Positions 7,785 through 17,921 are shown, counted from the first letter of the stretch. The stretch is DNA of 61,293 nucleotides from an uncultured Collinsella sp. (GCA_934646965.1 CAKUEZ010000001.1:1-61293); one strand, 5' to 3'. The notes: a model not told the origin generated them from the letters alone. Made by a program: numbers and translations.

Positions 7785-8786
7785 ATGGCGAGTTCCTCTC
7801 AGGTTTGCGATTGTGTTCACGAGCACGGCTGGGACAGTGCGTTCTATCGCTTTGCCGAGACCATCAGGGACCTGACGTGCGGCGGCTGCAACCACAAGCA
7901 CATCTACGCGCTCGTGGGCACCCGCGGCAGGTACATCAACCACACAAACCCCATTGTGCGCAAGCGCACCGCGGCGGCTCTTTCGCGCCTTATGCACTCG
8001 AGCCGCTATGCGGCCGACATGCGCAAGGGCTACGCCGACGACAGCTCGGTGTTCTCGCGAGCGGCGGCTTCGCTTATCGACATGCTGCGCAATGCGACCG
8101 ACCTGGACGATGCGGGGCTGTTCGATTTTGTGCTCCACACGTCGTGGCCCGAGCTGCTGCGCGGCTTGGAGAGCGAGCGTCGTGCCGGTCGCGAGATCGA
8201 TCCGCTGCGTATGGCGTGCGAATCGCGCGAGGTCGTGCGCTGGGGCGAGCAGCAGACCGCTTGCGGACGCGCCCCGCTCGCTGAGCTCTTGGCGGCGTGC
8301 TTTCGCACCATGGCTTTTGGCTGCCTGGACGATCGCTTTGCCCGCACGCTGTGCTCCCGTACGCCCCAGGAACTCCAGGAGCCGCCCGATACGGGCGACG
8401 GGCGGGCGCAGGACGGCGCCTGCCTGGTTCGCGTGGCCGACGGTGACGGCCCTTGCGTCTTGGGCATGTGGTGCGTGGACGCGGATCGGCCTTTCTCGAT
8501 CGGTCGGTTTAGCAGCTGCGATGCGATCGAGGCCGACCCGGTGGTCTCGCGTCTGCACTGTCGTGTGTTCATGCTCGACGGCACCTGGTTTTTAGAGGAT
8601 GGCGGAAGCACCCACGGCACACGCGTCCTGCGCGATGCGGGCGGAGGCCCCGCCTGCGTCTTCGATAGCGGGGAGGGCGACGGGCCGCGGACGTTCCCGC
8701 TGGAGTTTGGCGACCGCATTGTACTCGCCGGCCGGAGTACCTATTGGTTTTGCGCGCGCGACGCGCATGTTCTGACGATTGGTTAG
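7785..8786 (+). CDS. FHA-domain protein with variant binding loop
   Basis: The protein is 333 residues. The N-terminal 215 residues are unrecognised; they carry a Cys/His cluster near residues 7-45 (CDC, CGGC, HKH). The C-terminal FHA domain shows [15 protein letters not shown] and GSTHGT. The usual GSTNGT Asn is His here, which could alter pThr recognition. It is the first gene of an operon that continues through a second FHA protein, PP2C phosphatase, kinase, TM repeat protein and surface protein. The stop codon is 4 nt before the next start. No signal peptide or TM seen. Confidence 0.87.
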   Translation: MASSSQVCDCVHEHGWDSAFYRFAETIRDLTCGGCNHKHIYALVGTRGRYINHTNPIVRKRTAAALSRLMHSSRYAADMRKGYADDSSVFSRAAASLIDMLRNATDLDDAGLFDFVLHTSWPELLRGLESERRAGREIDPLRMACESREVVRWGEQQTACGRAPLAELLAACFRTMAFGCLDDRFARTLCSRTPQELQEPPDTGDGRAQDGACLVRVADGDGPCVLGMWCVDADRPFSIGRFSSCDAIEADPVVSRLHCRVFMLDGTWFLEDGGSTHGTRVLRDAGGGPACVFDSGEGDGPRTFPLEFGDRIVLAGRSTYWFCARDAHVLTIG

Positions 8787-8790
8787 CGAA

Positions 8791-10266
8791 ATGGAAAAAC
8801 GAGTTATTCAACAGCGTGACGGTTCTATGGCGCTCGGTTATGTCGTCGCCGATCAGCGTCAGCTCGACAAGCGCCTCTACGAGGCCGTGACTTCCGGCAG
8901 CGTGGGCTGCCTGCTGCCCGGCGCACTTATGCGCTATCCCGACGGCGTGCTCGAGATGCGCTATCGCATTGCCGGCGAGACGCTGGAGCAGCGCCTGGCG
9001 CGTCCCTTCGACGGCGCCGAGACCTGTGAGCTGCTCGAGAGCATCTCCAACACGTTCGATACCCTGGTCGCCTCGCAGCTGCCGCTCATGAACCTGCGCT
9101 TTGCGGTCGACGAGGTGTTTATGGACGCCTCGGGCACGGGCTGCCGCTTTGTGTTTTTGCCGATGGTGGGCCTCACGCCCAACCTGGATGCCGTTCGCGT
9201 GTTCTTTGAGCAGGTCGCCGCATCGGTCAAGCCTTCCGACGATATCGCCGAGAACGCCATGTCGTCGTTTACCGCATTCTTTAAGAAGTCCGGCCCCTTC
9301 GATATCCTGGGCTTCTCCCGTCACCTTAAGCAGGTGAGCGCGAGTGCCATGCTCATGGACGCCGGCACGACGGTGCTCGACGGCGGCGACGACCACGGCA
9401 CCACGGTGCTCGATGACGGCGAGGACCTGGGCGGCGTTGCACCCGGCCCCATTCTGGGAACGGTGGTCCTTTCCGATCTGGAGGACGAGCCGATCTCTTC
9501 TACCGAGCCCGCGCCCGCGCCACAGCCGGCACCCGCGCCTGCTCCGCAACCCGAGCCGCAGCCGGCTCCCGCACCCGAGCCCGAGCCGGAACCGGAGCCT
9601 GAGCCGGAACCGGAGCCCGCGCCCGAATCCGAGCCCGCGCCCGAACCCGAGCCGGAGCCCCAGCCCGAGCCCGCGCCCGAGGACGAGGACGATCTGGCCG
9701 ACGCCCCCATCATCCAATCCCGCCAGGACCGTACCGGCGTGCTCAACCCCATCGACTTTAAGGTGGCCGAAGGCTACGAGTCGCTGTTCTCCAAGGACAC
9801 GGTCGAGCGCCACGGCGCTCATGCGCACGCCGCCAAGCCCGAGCCCAAACCCGAGCCCAAGCCTGAGCCCAAGCCTGAGCCCAAGCCTGAACCCAAGCCC
9901 GAGCCGGCGCCTAAGCCCGCTCCCAAGCCCGAGCCGGCTCCTGCGCCCGCAGCCCCCGAGCGTCACCTGCGCTTTTTCCTCACGCGCATCGCTACCGGTG
10001 AGCGCTTCGAGGTCCGCGGCCGTCGCTTTGTGGTGGGCAAGTCCAAGCACAGCTCGTTTATGGTCAAGGGCTCCACGACGGTTTCGCGTAGCCATGCGAT
10101 TTTCGTCACCGGTCCCGACACCTGCACGATCGAGGACGACAACTCGCGCAACGGTACCTTCGTCAACAACGAGCGCATCGACCCGGGCTTCCCGGTCGAA
10201 CTCGTCGACGGCGACACCGTGCGCATGAGCGATGAGAACTTTGCATTCGAGGTCCAGCCCGCCTAA
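8791..10266 (+). CDS. FHA-domain protein with DUF6382-like N-domain and charged Pro repeats
   Basis: The protein is 491 residues. ATG 8791 lies 4 nt after the previous stop, so translation is probably coupled; no strong Shine-Dalgarno is visible. Residues 1-185 resemble the DUF6382 domain often linked to FHA. Residues 190-240 carry Thr motifs [16 protein letters not shown] and GTVVLSDL, and DRTGVLNP comes later. A long Pro-Glu repeat (about 240-300) and a Pro-Lys-Pro-Glu repeat (about 350-395) follow. The FHA domain is C-terminal (about 397-491), with SRSHA and SRNGT. The Thr motifs look like kinase substrates that could be bound by this or neighbouring FHA domains, as in GarA-type self-switching. 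Cytoplasmic. Confidence 0.88.
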   Translation: MEKRVIQQRDGSMALGYVVADQRQLDKRLYEAVTSGSVGCLLPGALMRYPDGVLEMRYRIAGETLEQRLARPFDGAETCELLESISNTFDTLVASQLPLMNLRFAVDEVFMDASGTGCRFVFLPMVGLTPNLDAVRVFFEQVAASVKPSDDIAENAMSSFTAFFKKSGPFDILGFSRHLKQVSASAMLMDAGTTVLDGGDDHGTTVLDDGEDLGGVAPGPILGTVVLSDLEDEPISSTEPAPAPQPAPAPAPQPEPQPAPAPEPEPEPEPEPEPEPAPESEPAPEPEPEPQPEPAPEDEDDLADAPIIQSRQDRTGVLNPIDFKVAEGYESLFSKDTVERHGAHAHAAKPEPKPEPKPEPKPEPKPEPKPEPAPKPAPKPEPAPAPAAPERHLRFFLTRIATGERFEVRGRRFVVGKSKHSSFMVKGSTTVSRSHAIFVTGPDTCTIEDDNSRNGTFVNNERIDPGFPVELVDGDTVRMSDENFAFEVQPA

Positions 10267-10308
10267 GGGCATGCGACCCACGTCTAGATATTCGAGAAAG
10301 GAGCGCAG

Positions 10309-11196
10309 ATGCTATTTGAAGGGGCCGGTTATTCCAACGTCGGCCGTACGCGCGAATCCAACCAGGACAGCTACCTGATCAAGGTCGCCTCCACTCCCGT
10401 GGGCGATGTGGCGCTGGTCGCCGTCGCCGACGGCATGGGCGGTCTTGAGTGCGGCGAGCTCGCCTCGGCTGCCGTGATCAGCATGCTCTCGGACTGGTTC
10501 GACAACAAGCTGCCCGTGGCCCTGGAGGCCATGGAAAGCTCCGTCGGCGGCTTTGAGAGCTTCGTCGACGGCCAGTGGGGTGGCCTGATCCAGGACATGA
10601 ACATGGCGCTGATCCGCTACGGCATGGCCGAGCACATGAACCTGGGCACCACGCTCACCGCCATGCTCGCCATCGGCGGCCGCTATTCCATCGTGCACGT
10701 GGGCGATACGCGCGCCTACGAGCTCACCGAGTCGGTGACCAATCAGCTCACCGTCGACCAGACCTTTGTGCGCCGCGAGGTCGAGGCCGGCCGTATCACG
10801 CCCGAGGAGGCCCTGACGCACCCGCGCCGCAACGTGCTGCTGCAGTGCCTGGGCTCCACCAAGGAGGTCGTGCCCGACCTGATTCACGGCAACCTCGATC
10901 GCGATGCCATCTACCTGCTGTGCTCCGATGGCTTCCGCCACGTGCTCACCGACACCGAGCTTCGTCGTCGCCTAGGGCCCGACGCTCTGGACGCCAACGC
11001 CTGGGACGCCGAGCATCGCCGCGGCGCCTATGCCGTGTGCACCGCCGCCGACCTGGACCGCGAGGAGCAGGAGGGCTTTGAGCCCGGGTGTGTCACCCAG
11101 CGCATCGCCGATACCGCCAAGCTCGTCATGGATCGCAAAGAGGCCGATAACGTTACCGCGCTGGTGCTGCGCGTCCAGCCTCAGGGAGGTCGATAG
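10309..11196 (+). CDS. PP2C-family Ser/Thr protein phosphatase
   Basis: The protein is 295 residues, start ATG 10309 after GAAAGGAG. It shows the PP2C motifs in order: RESNQDSYLI, VADGMGGLECGE, GTTLTAML, HVGDTRAYEL, LLCSDGFRHVL and EADNVTALVL. The Asp residues in these coordinate the Mn/Mg pair. It removes phosphate from Ser/Thr and would oppose the kinase encoded 3 nt downstream; PP2C-kinase pairs are typical of the PrpC/PrkC and PstP/PknB systems. There is no TM segment, unlike PstP, so it is cytoplasmic. The insertion around 'VGGFESFVDGQWGG' is not a standard PP2C feature. Confidence 0.95.
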   Translation: MLFEGAGYSNVGRTRESNQDSYLIKVASTPVGDVALVAVADGMGGLECGELASAAVISMLSDWFDNKLPVALEAMESSVGGFESFVDGQWGGLIQDMNMALIRYGMAEHMNLGTTLTAMLAIGGRYSIVHVGDTRAYELTESVTNQLTVDQTFVRREVEAGRITPEEALTHPRRNVLLQCLGSTKEVVPDLIHGNLDRDAIYLLCSDGFRHVLTDTELRRRLGPDALDANAWDAEHRRGAYAVCTAADLDREEQEGFEPGCVTQRIADTAKLVMDRKEADNVTALVLRVQPQGGR

Positions 11197-11199
11197 CCC

Positions 11200-12948
11200 A
11201 TGCCGTCTACCAGAAGCAGGCGAGAAGTCGACGCGCGCCGTAAGCGCGTGGGCGACGTCATCAAGGGCCGTTACAAGATTCTGTCGGTGATCGGCAAGGG
11301 CGGCATGAGCCGTGTCTACCTGGCCGCCGACCTGCAGCTCACCAACAAGCAGTGGGCCGTCAAAGAGGTCGACCGCAACGCGACCGACCCCACCGGCCGC
11401 CCCATTGAGCAGTCGCTGGCCAGCGAGGCCGAGCTGCTCTCCAAGCTCGACCATCCCAATATCGTCGACATCGTCGATATCGAGAAGACCGAGGACTTCA
11501 TCTACGTCATCATGGACCACGTCGAGGGTACGTCCCTGGCCGACGTGGTGCGCCGCGAGGGCCCGCAGTCCGAGGAAGACGTGCAAAAGTGGATGCTGCA
11601 GGTGTGCGACGCCCTGGGCTACCTGCACCGTCAGGACCCGCCCATCGTCTACCGCGACATGAAGCCCTCCAACATCATGCTGCACCCCGATGGCTACATT
11701 AAGCTGATCGACCTGGGCGTTGCGCGCGAGTACAAGGACGAGGCCCGCAAGGACACCATCGCCTTTGGTACCACGGGCTACGCCGCGCCCGAGCAGTACG
11801 GCAAGGCCCAGACCGACGCCCGTACCGATATCTACGGCATCGGTGCCACCATGTGGCACCTGCTGGTGGGCGAGGCGCCCCCGGTCGAGTTCCCGCTGCC
11901 CAACGTTCACACCAAAAACGAGAACGTGGGCGAGGGCTTTGCCGACGTCATCATCCCCAAGTGCTGCGAGCTCGAGCGCGCCCGCCGCTACCAGGACTGC
12001 GACGAGCTGGCTGCCGATCTGGAGATCTACAAGGAACTCACCCGCGAGTTCCGCGATAAGCAGGCCCGCAAGGTCAAGACCTTCTTTGGCTGCATTATCG
12101 CGTGCGTGGTGTGCCTTGCCGTGGGTATTGGCAGCATGGCGCTGCGCGAGTCCACGATCACCGAGAAGTTCGACTATCAGATGAAGCTCGGCCGCGACCA
12201 GACCCAGTCGGCTCCCGAGAAGGCCGAGAAGGCCTACCTCGCCGCCATTGGCTACCGTCCGGGCGACGTCGAGGGCTACGAGGGCCTCATCGATGCCTAC
12301 AAGGCCGACGGCTCCTTCACCACCAAGGAGAAGGCGCAGCTCGACGACGTGTATCAGCAGAACCTGACCGAGCTCGAGAAGTCGAGCAGGTTCTCGGAGC
12401 TGTCCTACGAGATGGGACGCCTGTACTGGTACTTCTACTCCTATGGCGGAAATAAGGACGACGAGGACGCCAACCGCACCACGCGCATCAAGGCGTCTGC
12501 CGAGTACTTTAAGAACGCCGCGGAGGATCCGTCGTTCGAGAACCACGACAAGGCCAAGATCTATAACGGCATTGCGCAGTTCACGACCAAGATCGCCATC
12601 GCCGTCAAGACCGATGACGATTCCGATTCCATGTACAAGGAGTACTGGGGCAACCTGGAGGACCTGACCGACGAGATCGCCAGCGAGTCCAACGAGACGG
12701 TGCGCCTGGACAGCTACGCGCTGATCTCCAACGCCATGGAGACCTACATGGATAAGTTCAAGGCCGCCGGCATTAAGAAGTCGCAGGCCGAGAAGCTGTA
12801 CAAGAAGGTCGATGCGGGTCTTAAGGCCGTCTCGCCCAAGGACGATGCCGCCGAGCAGCGTCGCAACGAGACCATCCAGCGCCTGGAGAACGAGGTCCAG
12901 CGCAAGATCACCACGGTGTATTCCAACGCCGTCGTCGCCGAGGATTAA
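11200..12948 (+). CDS. PknB/PrkC-like transmembrane Ser/Thr kinase
   Basis: The protein is 582 residues; ATG 11200 is 3 nt after the phosphatase stop with GGGAGG upstream. It is the most canonical kinase here: glycine loop IGKGGMSRVY, K55 in WAVKEVD, YRDMKPSN (D153), DLG (171-173), GTTGYAAPEQY. One TM helix lies near 296-313. The outside part (about 270 residues) is helical and acidic/lysine rich, TPR-like, with no PASTA domains, so it does not look like a muropeptide sensor. Co-transcribed with the phosphatase before it and the TM repeat protein after it, which are its most likely antagonist and substrate. Confidence 0.94.
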   Translation: MPSTRSRREVDARRKRVGDVIKGRYKILSVIGKGGMSRVYLAADLQLTNKQWAVKEVDRNATDPTGRPIEQSLASEAELLSKLDHPNIVDIVDIEKTEDFIYVIMDHVEGTSLADVVRREGPQSEEDVQKWMLQVCDALGYLHRQDPPIVYRDMKPSNIMLHPDGYIKLIDLGVAREYKDEARKDTIAFGTTGYAAPEQYGKAQTDARTDIYGIGATMWHLLVGEAPPVEFPLPNVHTKNENVGEGFADVIIPKCCELERARRYQDCDELAADLEIYKELTREFRDKQARKVKTFFGCIIACVVCLAVGIGSMALRESTITEKFDYQMKLGRDQTQSAPEKAEKAYLAAIGYRPGDVEGYEGLIDAYKADGSFTTKEKAQLDDVYQQNLTELEKSSRFSELSYEMGRLYWYFYSYGGNKDDEDANRTTRIKASAEYFKNAAEDPSFENHDKAKIYNGIAQFTTKIAIAVKTDDDSDSMYKEYWGNLEDLTDEIASESNETVRLDSYALISNAMETYMDKFKAAGIKKSQAEKLYKKVDAGLKAVSPKDDAAEQRRNETIQRLENEVQRKITTVYSNAVVAED

Positions 12949-12960
12949 GGAGGGGCGAAC

Positions 12961-13866
12961 ATGGAAAACGTTTACTTTTACGTAGCGATCGCCGCGTTTG
13001 TTCTCGCGGCCGTGCTCGCCGTCGCCGCGGTGGTCGTGTTTGTGAAGATGGATGTCATCAACGCCATCCGCTTCCTTCAGGGCAAGCGCGTGCCCACCTC
13101 TGGTGAGGGTTCGCGCCGCCGTACGACGCGCGGCTCGCGTGGTGCCGGTGCTAAGAAGTCCAACCCCGCCCGCTCCGTGCTGTCCGACTCCGCGGGCGAC
13201 GACCGCGTGACCGACATTGCGCACGAGGGTCCCGAGGGCGACGACAACATGACCACGGTGGTCGCGCCCATCAGCGACGAGCCCGCATCGGCCCGTCACG
13301 CCAAGGCCCATGCCGCCAAGGCGGAGAAGGAAGTCCGCGACGAGAACGACGACGAGGGCTTCGCCGGCAGCGAGACCCCGACCGAGGTTCTGACCGAGGA
13401 CGACATGGAGACCGAGCGTCCGACCGGTGTTCTGGTGGAGGACGAGGATGATTCCGAGCGTCCGACCGGTGTTCTGGTTGAGGACGAAGAGGATTCCGAG
13501 CGCCCGACCGGCGTGCTTACCGAGGACGAGGATGAGGAGTCTGAGCGTCCGACCGGCGTGCTGGTGGAAGACGACGAAGAGTCCGAGCGATCCACCGGCC
13601 TGCTCGCCGAGGAGGACGAGGAGTCCGAGCGCGAGACGGGTCTGCTCGACGAGGCCGACGAGGACTCCGAGCAGGAGACCGGTCTGCTCGACGAGGGCGC
13701 CGAGGCGTCCGAATCCGAGACTGACGTACTCAGCAGCGGCGATGCTTATGAAAACATCGGTGCCGATGGTGTTGTTCAACACGAGGATGACGGATTCCGC
13801 TTCATACTCAAACAGAATGTGATAGTAGTCCATACCGATCAATCTATCGATAGGCTCTACGACTAG
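12961..13866 (+). CDS. Membrane-anchored acidic protein with nine TxxL repeats
   Basis: The protein is 301 residues with a single N-terminal TM segment (about 5-30), then a basic stretch (RRRTTRGSRG). From about residue 139 it has tandem units of about 13 residues: TEVL, four TGVL, three TGLL and TDVL, each embedded in Asp/Glu/Ser. The C-terminal 25 residues (FRFILKQNVIVVHTDQS) are not repetitive and may be a docking end. I recognise no family. The repeats fit the pThr-x-x-Leu type of FHA ligand, so I infer a phospho-acceptor scaffold at the inner membrane face for the kinase encoded 12 nt upstream. Spacing and AAGGAGGGG upstream fix the start. Confidence 0.85.
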   Translation: MENVYFYVAIAAFVLAAVLAVAAVVVFVKMDVINAIRFLQGKRVPTSGEGSRRRTTRGSRGAGAKKSNPARSVLSDSAGDDRVTDIAHEGPEGDDNMTTVVAPISDEPASARHAKAHAAKAEKEVRDENDDEGFAGSETPTEVLTEDDMETERPTGVLVEDEDDSERPTGVLVEDEEDSERPTGVLTEDEDEESERPTGVLVEDDEESERSTGLLAEEDEESERETGLLDEADEDSEQETGLLDEGAEASESETDVLSSGDAYENIGADGVVQHEDDGFRFILKQNVIVVHTDQSIDRLYD

Positions 13867-13883
13867 GGAAGGAAAGACGAACG

Positions 13884-16800
13884 ATGTCTGTGTTCGATAA
13901 GCTTAAGGCGTATTCACGCAAGCCCGCTGCCGTGATCCTCGCCACCGTGATGGCCACCTCGACCATCCCCACCACCCCGATCGCCCAGGCCGTGACCGCC
14001 GCGTATGCCACGGAGACTTCGACCCAGGGCCAGGCGAAGGGCGGCACTGAGAAGAACGCTTTCGATGCAACCACTTTGGTCGACAAGAATAAATCTTGGA
14101 CCGATTTGTCCCAGCCTTTGGACCTGACGTTTTCGACTCACATTACAAACGGTAAGGCTACGGCTCATATTTCCAATGAGGCAATCGTTGCTTATGTGAA
14201 TAGCGTTTTGCAGGATTCCAAGTACGACGATACCTTCAAGTATGTAAAGGGCGATCAGTCAAGTCCTGTTGCTGCGGCTGTTGACGCAAAGCTTGCTTCG
14301 ATTGAGAAAGATCTTGCAGCTAAGGCCGATACGGAGAATAAGAAGAACGATAAGCAGACGGTTCAATATCAGAACGTTGCCGTTAAAGAGGGCACCAAGA
14401 TCTCTCGTCAGGTAAAGACCTGCGCTGTTGAGGCGTCTGGTCCTGAAGGGTTAACGATTGAGGCCGACGGCAAAGGTGGTTTTAACCTCACTGCAGATCA
14501 AACTGTAAAGAGTGGCGCTCTGTCGCTTAAGATCACGGACATCTCGGTCGACCTTTCGTTTGCCTATCAATACGATTCAATTGCACAGTCGACTACTGAA
14601 GTCGAGGTTCCCCCTGTTGCGGAGAGCAAGGATGAATCTAAAGCTGATTCCAAGGATGACGCTGCTTCGCTTGCGGACGAAAAAGTTGACAAGGAGGCCA
14701 TTGCCGATCCGGTTGTTGACTATGGAGTTAAATACGGTGATAAGGATGCGATTGCTACCGTCACCGCTGGTAAGGATAAGCCGGGCCTTGTCGCCGGTTC
14801 GACTCTGACCGCCTCTACTGTTTCCGCCGCCGACTATTACGATGGCCTGTCGATTCCTGAGAACGTAACCGTTCAGGACGCTAATGCTCTGACCTATAAG
14901 ACCAAGCATGACGACTACACGCTGTTTGACCTTTCGAAACAAGGTCTTAAGCCGACAGTCGTCTATCCCAAAGACAATGAGAATGAGGAGTTCTTTACCG
15001 CTAAGGTGACCTCCGACGATTCTGCGTCCGTGAAGACAGTCAATGTCTATGCGAACCAGGCTTTTGACTCCGCCAAGACGTTTAAGATCCAGTGGAGCTA
15101 CCCTGACGGCAATCTTGCCGCGACGAGTACCGTGACTGTTCCTGCAGCCGCTAAGAAGAAAATCGAAAAAGAAGAGATTTCGATTGCTTCCCAGGATTTC
15201 CGTATTCAGTCTAAGCAGGAAGAGAACGTCGCGAACCTGGCCAACACTGCTCTTAATAAGAAGATTTCAGAGTTCAACAAGGACGACGGCGATAAGGTAA
15301 AGGATAAAAAGTACTTCACCAAGGCTTCCTTCGAGGCTTATGACACTCAGGGTGGGGAGCAGGACCTTAAGGTCTTTTATGCGACTGATATCTCTGGTGT
15401 CTACAAAAACTATGAGATTGGCAATCCGGATTCAGTCCATGTAAATGCAATTAAGACGATTGATTGGGCAAACGACAACGTTCGTCTCGAGTCGATTCAC
15501 AACGAGGGCAATGACAAAATTACGCTAACGGCCAAAAAAGACGAGAATAATGCCGGTCACAGCGATTGGGTCAAGGAGCGTCCTTTTGCCACTTGGAAGA
15601 ATCATTCTCTTACCGACGCGGGTGGAGCCGTTCCGGAAACCGCCGATGGCTTCAAGGGCTGGACTGCTCCCGAGACTAACGGAGAGCAGAAGCAGACCAT
15701 TCTCGCGCTTGACAATGAATCCGGAGTTGTCGTAAGGGTTCCGGTTGCCTATAAACTGGATACGACTCAAGTGAAGGCGTCTTCCATCAAATATGGCGGA
15801 GCGAGCCAGAAGCGTTACGATAACATTGTGTTCTCCGATAAATCGTTTAGCGTTGATTATGAGCTTGTGCCTGGACCTTCGGGAATCAATTCCACCGATG
15901 TCAGCTATCACGACAACAAATCAAATACTGATGTTAAGGGACTGAAGCCGTCTACAAACGGAGGCTTGCTTTATAGCTTTGAGGTCAGTGGCGACCGCGA
16001 GCTGGATACCGATAAGATTAAAATTCATGCGGTGTCTAACTCTGGAATGGTTTTGGATACCACTGCATCGCAAATAAAGGGCAAGAATCAAATTTCACAA
16101 GATGTAGCTAAGCTTATTGCCGAGAGCTCTGGGCCCAAGGTCGCTATTAGCTATAGCGATACGAACCCGCAGCGCACCGCCAATGGCAAGGATTACTACA
16201 ACCATAGCCGTACGATTAGGATTACGGTCACGGACCCCTTCTTTAAGTACACCCGTGAATATGCCCCGCAGACGATTTGCGAGGTCACTCGCGACGGTTC
16301 CAATTTCGCGACGGTCTCTACGGGAGACAATTGGCGTCAGGTCGGCAGCTCTGACGAGTGGTATGTTGACATTCCGGTGACGGCAGACGGTGATTATGTC
16401 GTCGGCAAGGCTAACGTGTACGACGTCATTGGTGGCGATGGGCATACTTCTTCTGCCGATGGCGAGGAGTTTGTCATCGATCAGACCGCTCCTAAGCTGA
16501 ACGTGTCTTGGAACACTGAGGCTGCTCAGAACGGTAAGTATTACAACGCTGCTCGTACGGCTACCATCACGGTTGAGGAGCACAACTTCGATCCGAACCT
16601 GTTCAAGATCGAGGCTCCCGTCTCTGCCGGTAACGGCGACGAGGCTACTCCTGCCCAGATTGGCGGCTGGACCAGCAACGGCGATACCCACACCGCTACG
16701 GTGACCTTCCCGGGCCAGGGCGTCTACACGCTCTCCGTCTCGGGTGAGGACCTGGCTTCCAACAAGTCCGAGTCCTACACCTCGCCTGAGTTCGTGATCG

Positions 16801-17921
16801 ACACCATCAAGCCCAAGATCGACATCCAGAATGTCGTCAACCGCACGGCTTATGCTGGCGAGGTCGCCCCGAGCGCCGCTGTCCACGACACCAACCTTGC
16901 CGATGGCACCACCATCGAGGTCTCCAAGATCAGCTACCCGCTGTCCAAGGACGATCCGAACCCCTATGCGGGCGCCGCGATCAACACCTCGGCTACCGAC
17001 AAGTCCGTGAGCTACCTCAACCCGGCCAAGACCAAGGGCAACGACGGCGTCTACACGCTGACCGTTCAGGCTATCGACCTTGCTGGTAACACCGAGTCCG
17101 AGGCTGTCACCTGGTCGGTCAACCGCTTTGGTTCGACCTACGTCATCTCCGACAACACCGGCAAGATGCTCGACCAGTACCTCAAGAGCTCCAAGACCAC
17201 CGATGTTAAGGTGACCGAGATCAACCCGTCCGGCCTTGATGACAACAAGACCTCCGTCGAGCTGACCCGCGACACCAAGAACACGACGCTCAAGAGCGGT
17301 GACAACTACACCACCGACTCCGACACGTCGAGCGGCTGGAGCGAGTACAACTACACCGTCAGCAAGTCCAACTACGACAAGGACGGCGCGTACCGCGTGC
17401 TGTTCCACAGCGAGGACGCCGCTGGCAACTCCTCCGAGAACACCATGGAGGGCAAGAACGCCAAGAAGACCGGCGCCGCTGCCGAGATTAACTTTGCCGT
17501 TGACGACACCGCGCCCATCGCTTCCTTCGTCGACCTTGCTTCGAACGGTAAGTACGAGGAGTCCTCGCACAAGGCCAAGGTGAGCTTCGAGGACAACCTC
17601 AAGCTTTCGAAGGCTCAGATCAAGGTGAACGGCAAGACTGTCGCCACCTTCACGGCCGACCAGCTCGAGAAGAACCCGATTCGCGAGTTCACCCTCGACG
17701 GCAGCTCCTCCAAGCAGGACGTCACCGTTGTCGCTTGGGACGCCGCGGGCAACAAGTCCAAGGAGCTCAAGGCTACGGGCGTGCTCGTCACCAACGACTC
17801 CTTCGTTCTGTGGATGAACAACCTGCCGCTCATGATCGGCACCATCGTCGCGATCGTCGTTGTCGCCGGCGGTATCTACCTGGTTGTCGCTAAGAAGCGC
17901 AAGGAGAACGAGGAGAACTAA
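13884..17921 (+). CDS. Large Ig-like repeat surface protein
   Basis: The protein is 1345 residues. The N-terminal signal peptide has basic KLKAYSRKP, a hydrophobic core and a likely cleavage near AQAVTAAYA. The ectodomain has several Ig-like/beta-sandwich units, clearest in the last 600 residues (repeated VIDQTAPKL, VIDTIKPKI, VDDTAPIAS and DLAGN/DAAGN endings). The C-terminus has a TM helix (about 1313-1338) followed by KKRKENEEN; there is no LPxTG sorting motif. It is probably anchored in the membrane and exposed. Codon use changes inside the gene: sampled lines are about 43-47% GC at 14-15.4 kb and about 60% at 17 kb. Last gene of the site C operon. Confidence 0.88.
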   Translation: MSVFDKLKAYSRKPAAVILATVMATSTIPTTPIAQAVTAAYATETSTQGQAKGGTEKNAFDATTLVDKNKSWTDLSQPLDLTFSTHITNGKATAHISNEAIVAYVNSVLQDSKYDDTFKYVKGDQSSPVAAAVDAKLASIEKDLAAKADTENKKNDKQTVQYQNVAVKEGTKISRQVKTCAVEASGPEGLTIEADGKGGFNLTADQTVKSGALSLKITDISVDLSFAYQYDSIAQSTTEVEVPPVAESKDESKADSKDDAASLADEKVDKEAIADPVVDYGVKYGDKDAIATVTAGKDKPGLVAGSTLTASTVSAADYYDGLSIPENVTVQDANALTYKTKHDDYTLFDLSKQGLKPTVVYPKDNENEEFFTAKVTSDDSASVKTVNVYANQAFDSAKTFKIQWSYPDGNLAATSTVTVPAAAKKKIEKEEISIASQDFRIQSKQEENVANLANTALNKKISEFNKDDGDKVKDKKYFTKASFEAYDTQGGEQDLKVFYATDISGVYKNYEIGNPDSVHVNAIKTIDWANDNVRLESIHNEGNDKITLTAKKDENNAGHSDWVKERPFATWKNHSLTDAGGAVPETADGFKGWTAPETNGEQKQTILALDNESGVVVRVPVAYKLDTTQVKASSIKYGGASQKRYDNIVFSDKSFSVDYELVPGPSGINSTDVSYHDNKSNTDVKGLKPSTNGGLLYSFEVSGDRELDTDKIKIHAVSNSGMVLDTTASQIKGKNQISQDVAKLIAESSGPKVAISYSDTNPQRTANGKDYYNHSRTIRITVTDPFFKYTREYAPQTICEVTRDGSNFATVSTGDNWRQVGSSDEWYVDIPVTADGDYVVGKANVYDVIGGDGHTSSADGEEFVIDQTAPKLNVSWNTEAAQNGKYYNAARTATITVEEHNFDPNLFKIEAPVSAGNGDEATPAQIGGWTSNGDTHTATVTFPGQGVYTLSVSGEDLASNKSESYTSPEFVIDTIKPKIDIQNVVNRTAYAGEVAPSAAVHDTNLADGTTIEVSKISYPLSKDDPNPYAGAAINTSATDKSVSYLNPAKTKGNDGVYTLTVQAIDLAGNTESEAVTWSVNRFGSTYVISDNTGKMLDQYLKSSKTTDVKVTEINPSGLDDNKTSVELTRDTKNTTLKSGDNYTTDSDTSSGWSEYNYTVSKSNYDKDGAYRVLFHSEDAAGNSSENTMEGKNAKKTGAAAEINFAVDDTAPIASFVDLASNGKYEESSHKAKVSFEDNLKLSKAQIKVNGKTVATFTADQLEKNPIREFTLDGSSSKQDVTVVAWDAAGNKSKELKATGVLVTNDSFVLWMNNLPLMIGTIVAIVVVAGGIYLVVAKKRKENEEN

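Noticed and set aside
10972..13842. A 956-codon open frame on the minus strand
   Set aside because: It is antisense to the phosphatase, kinase and TM repeat genes, which have clear motifs and ribosome sites; long antisense frames are common at this GC content.
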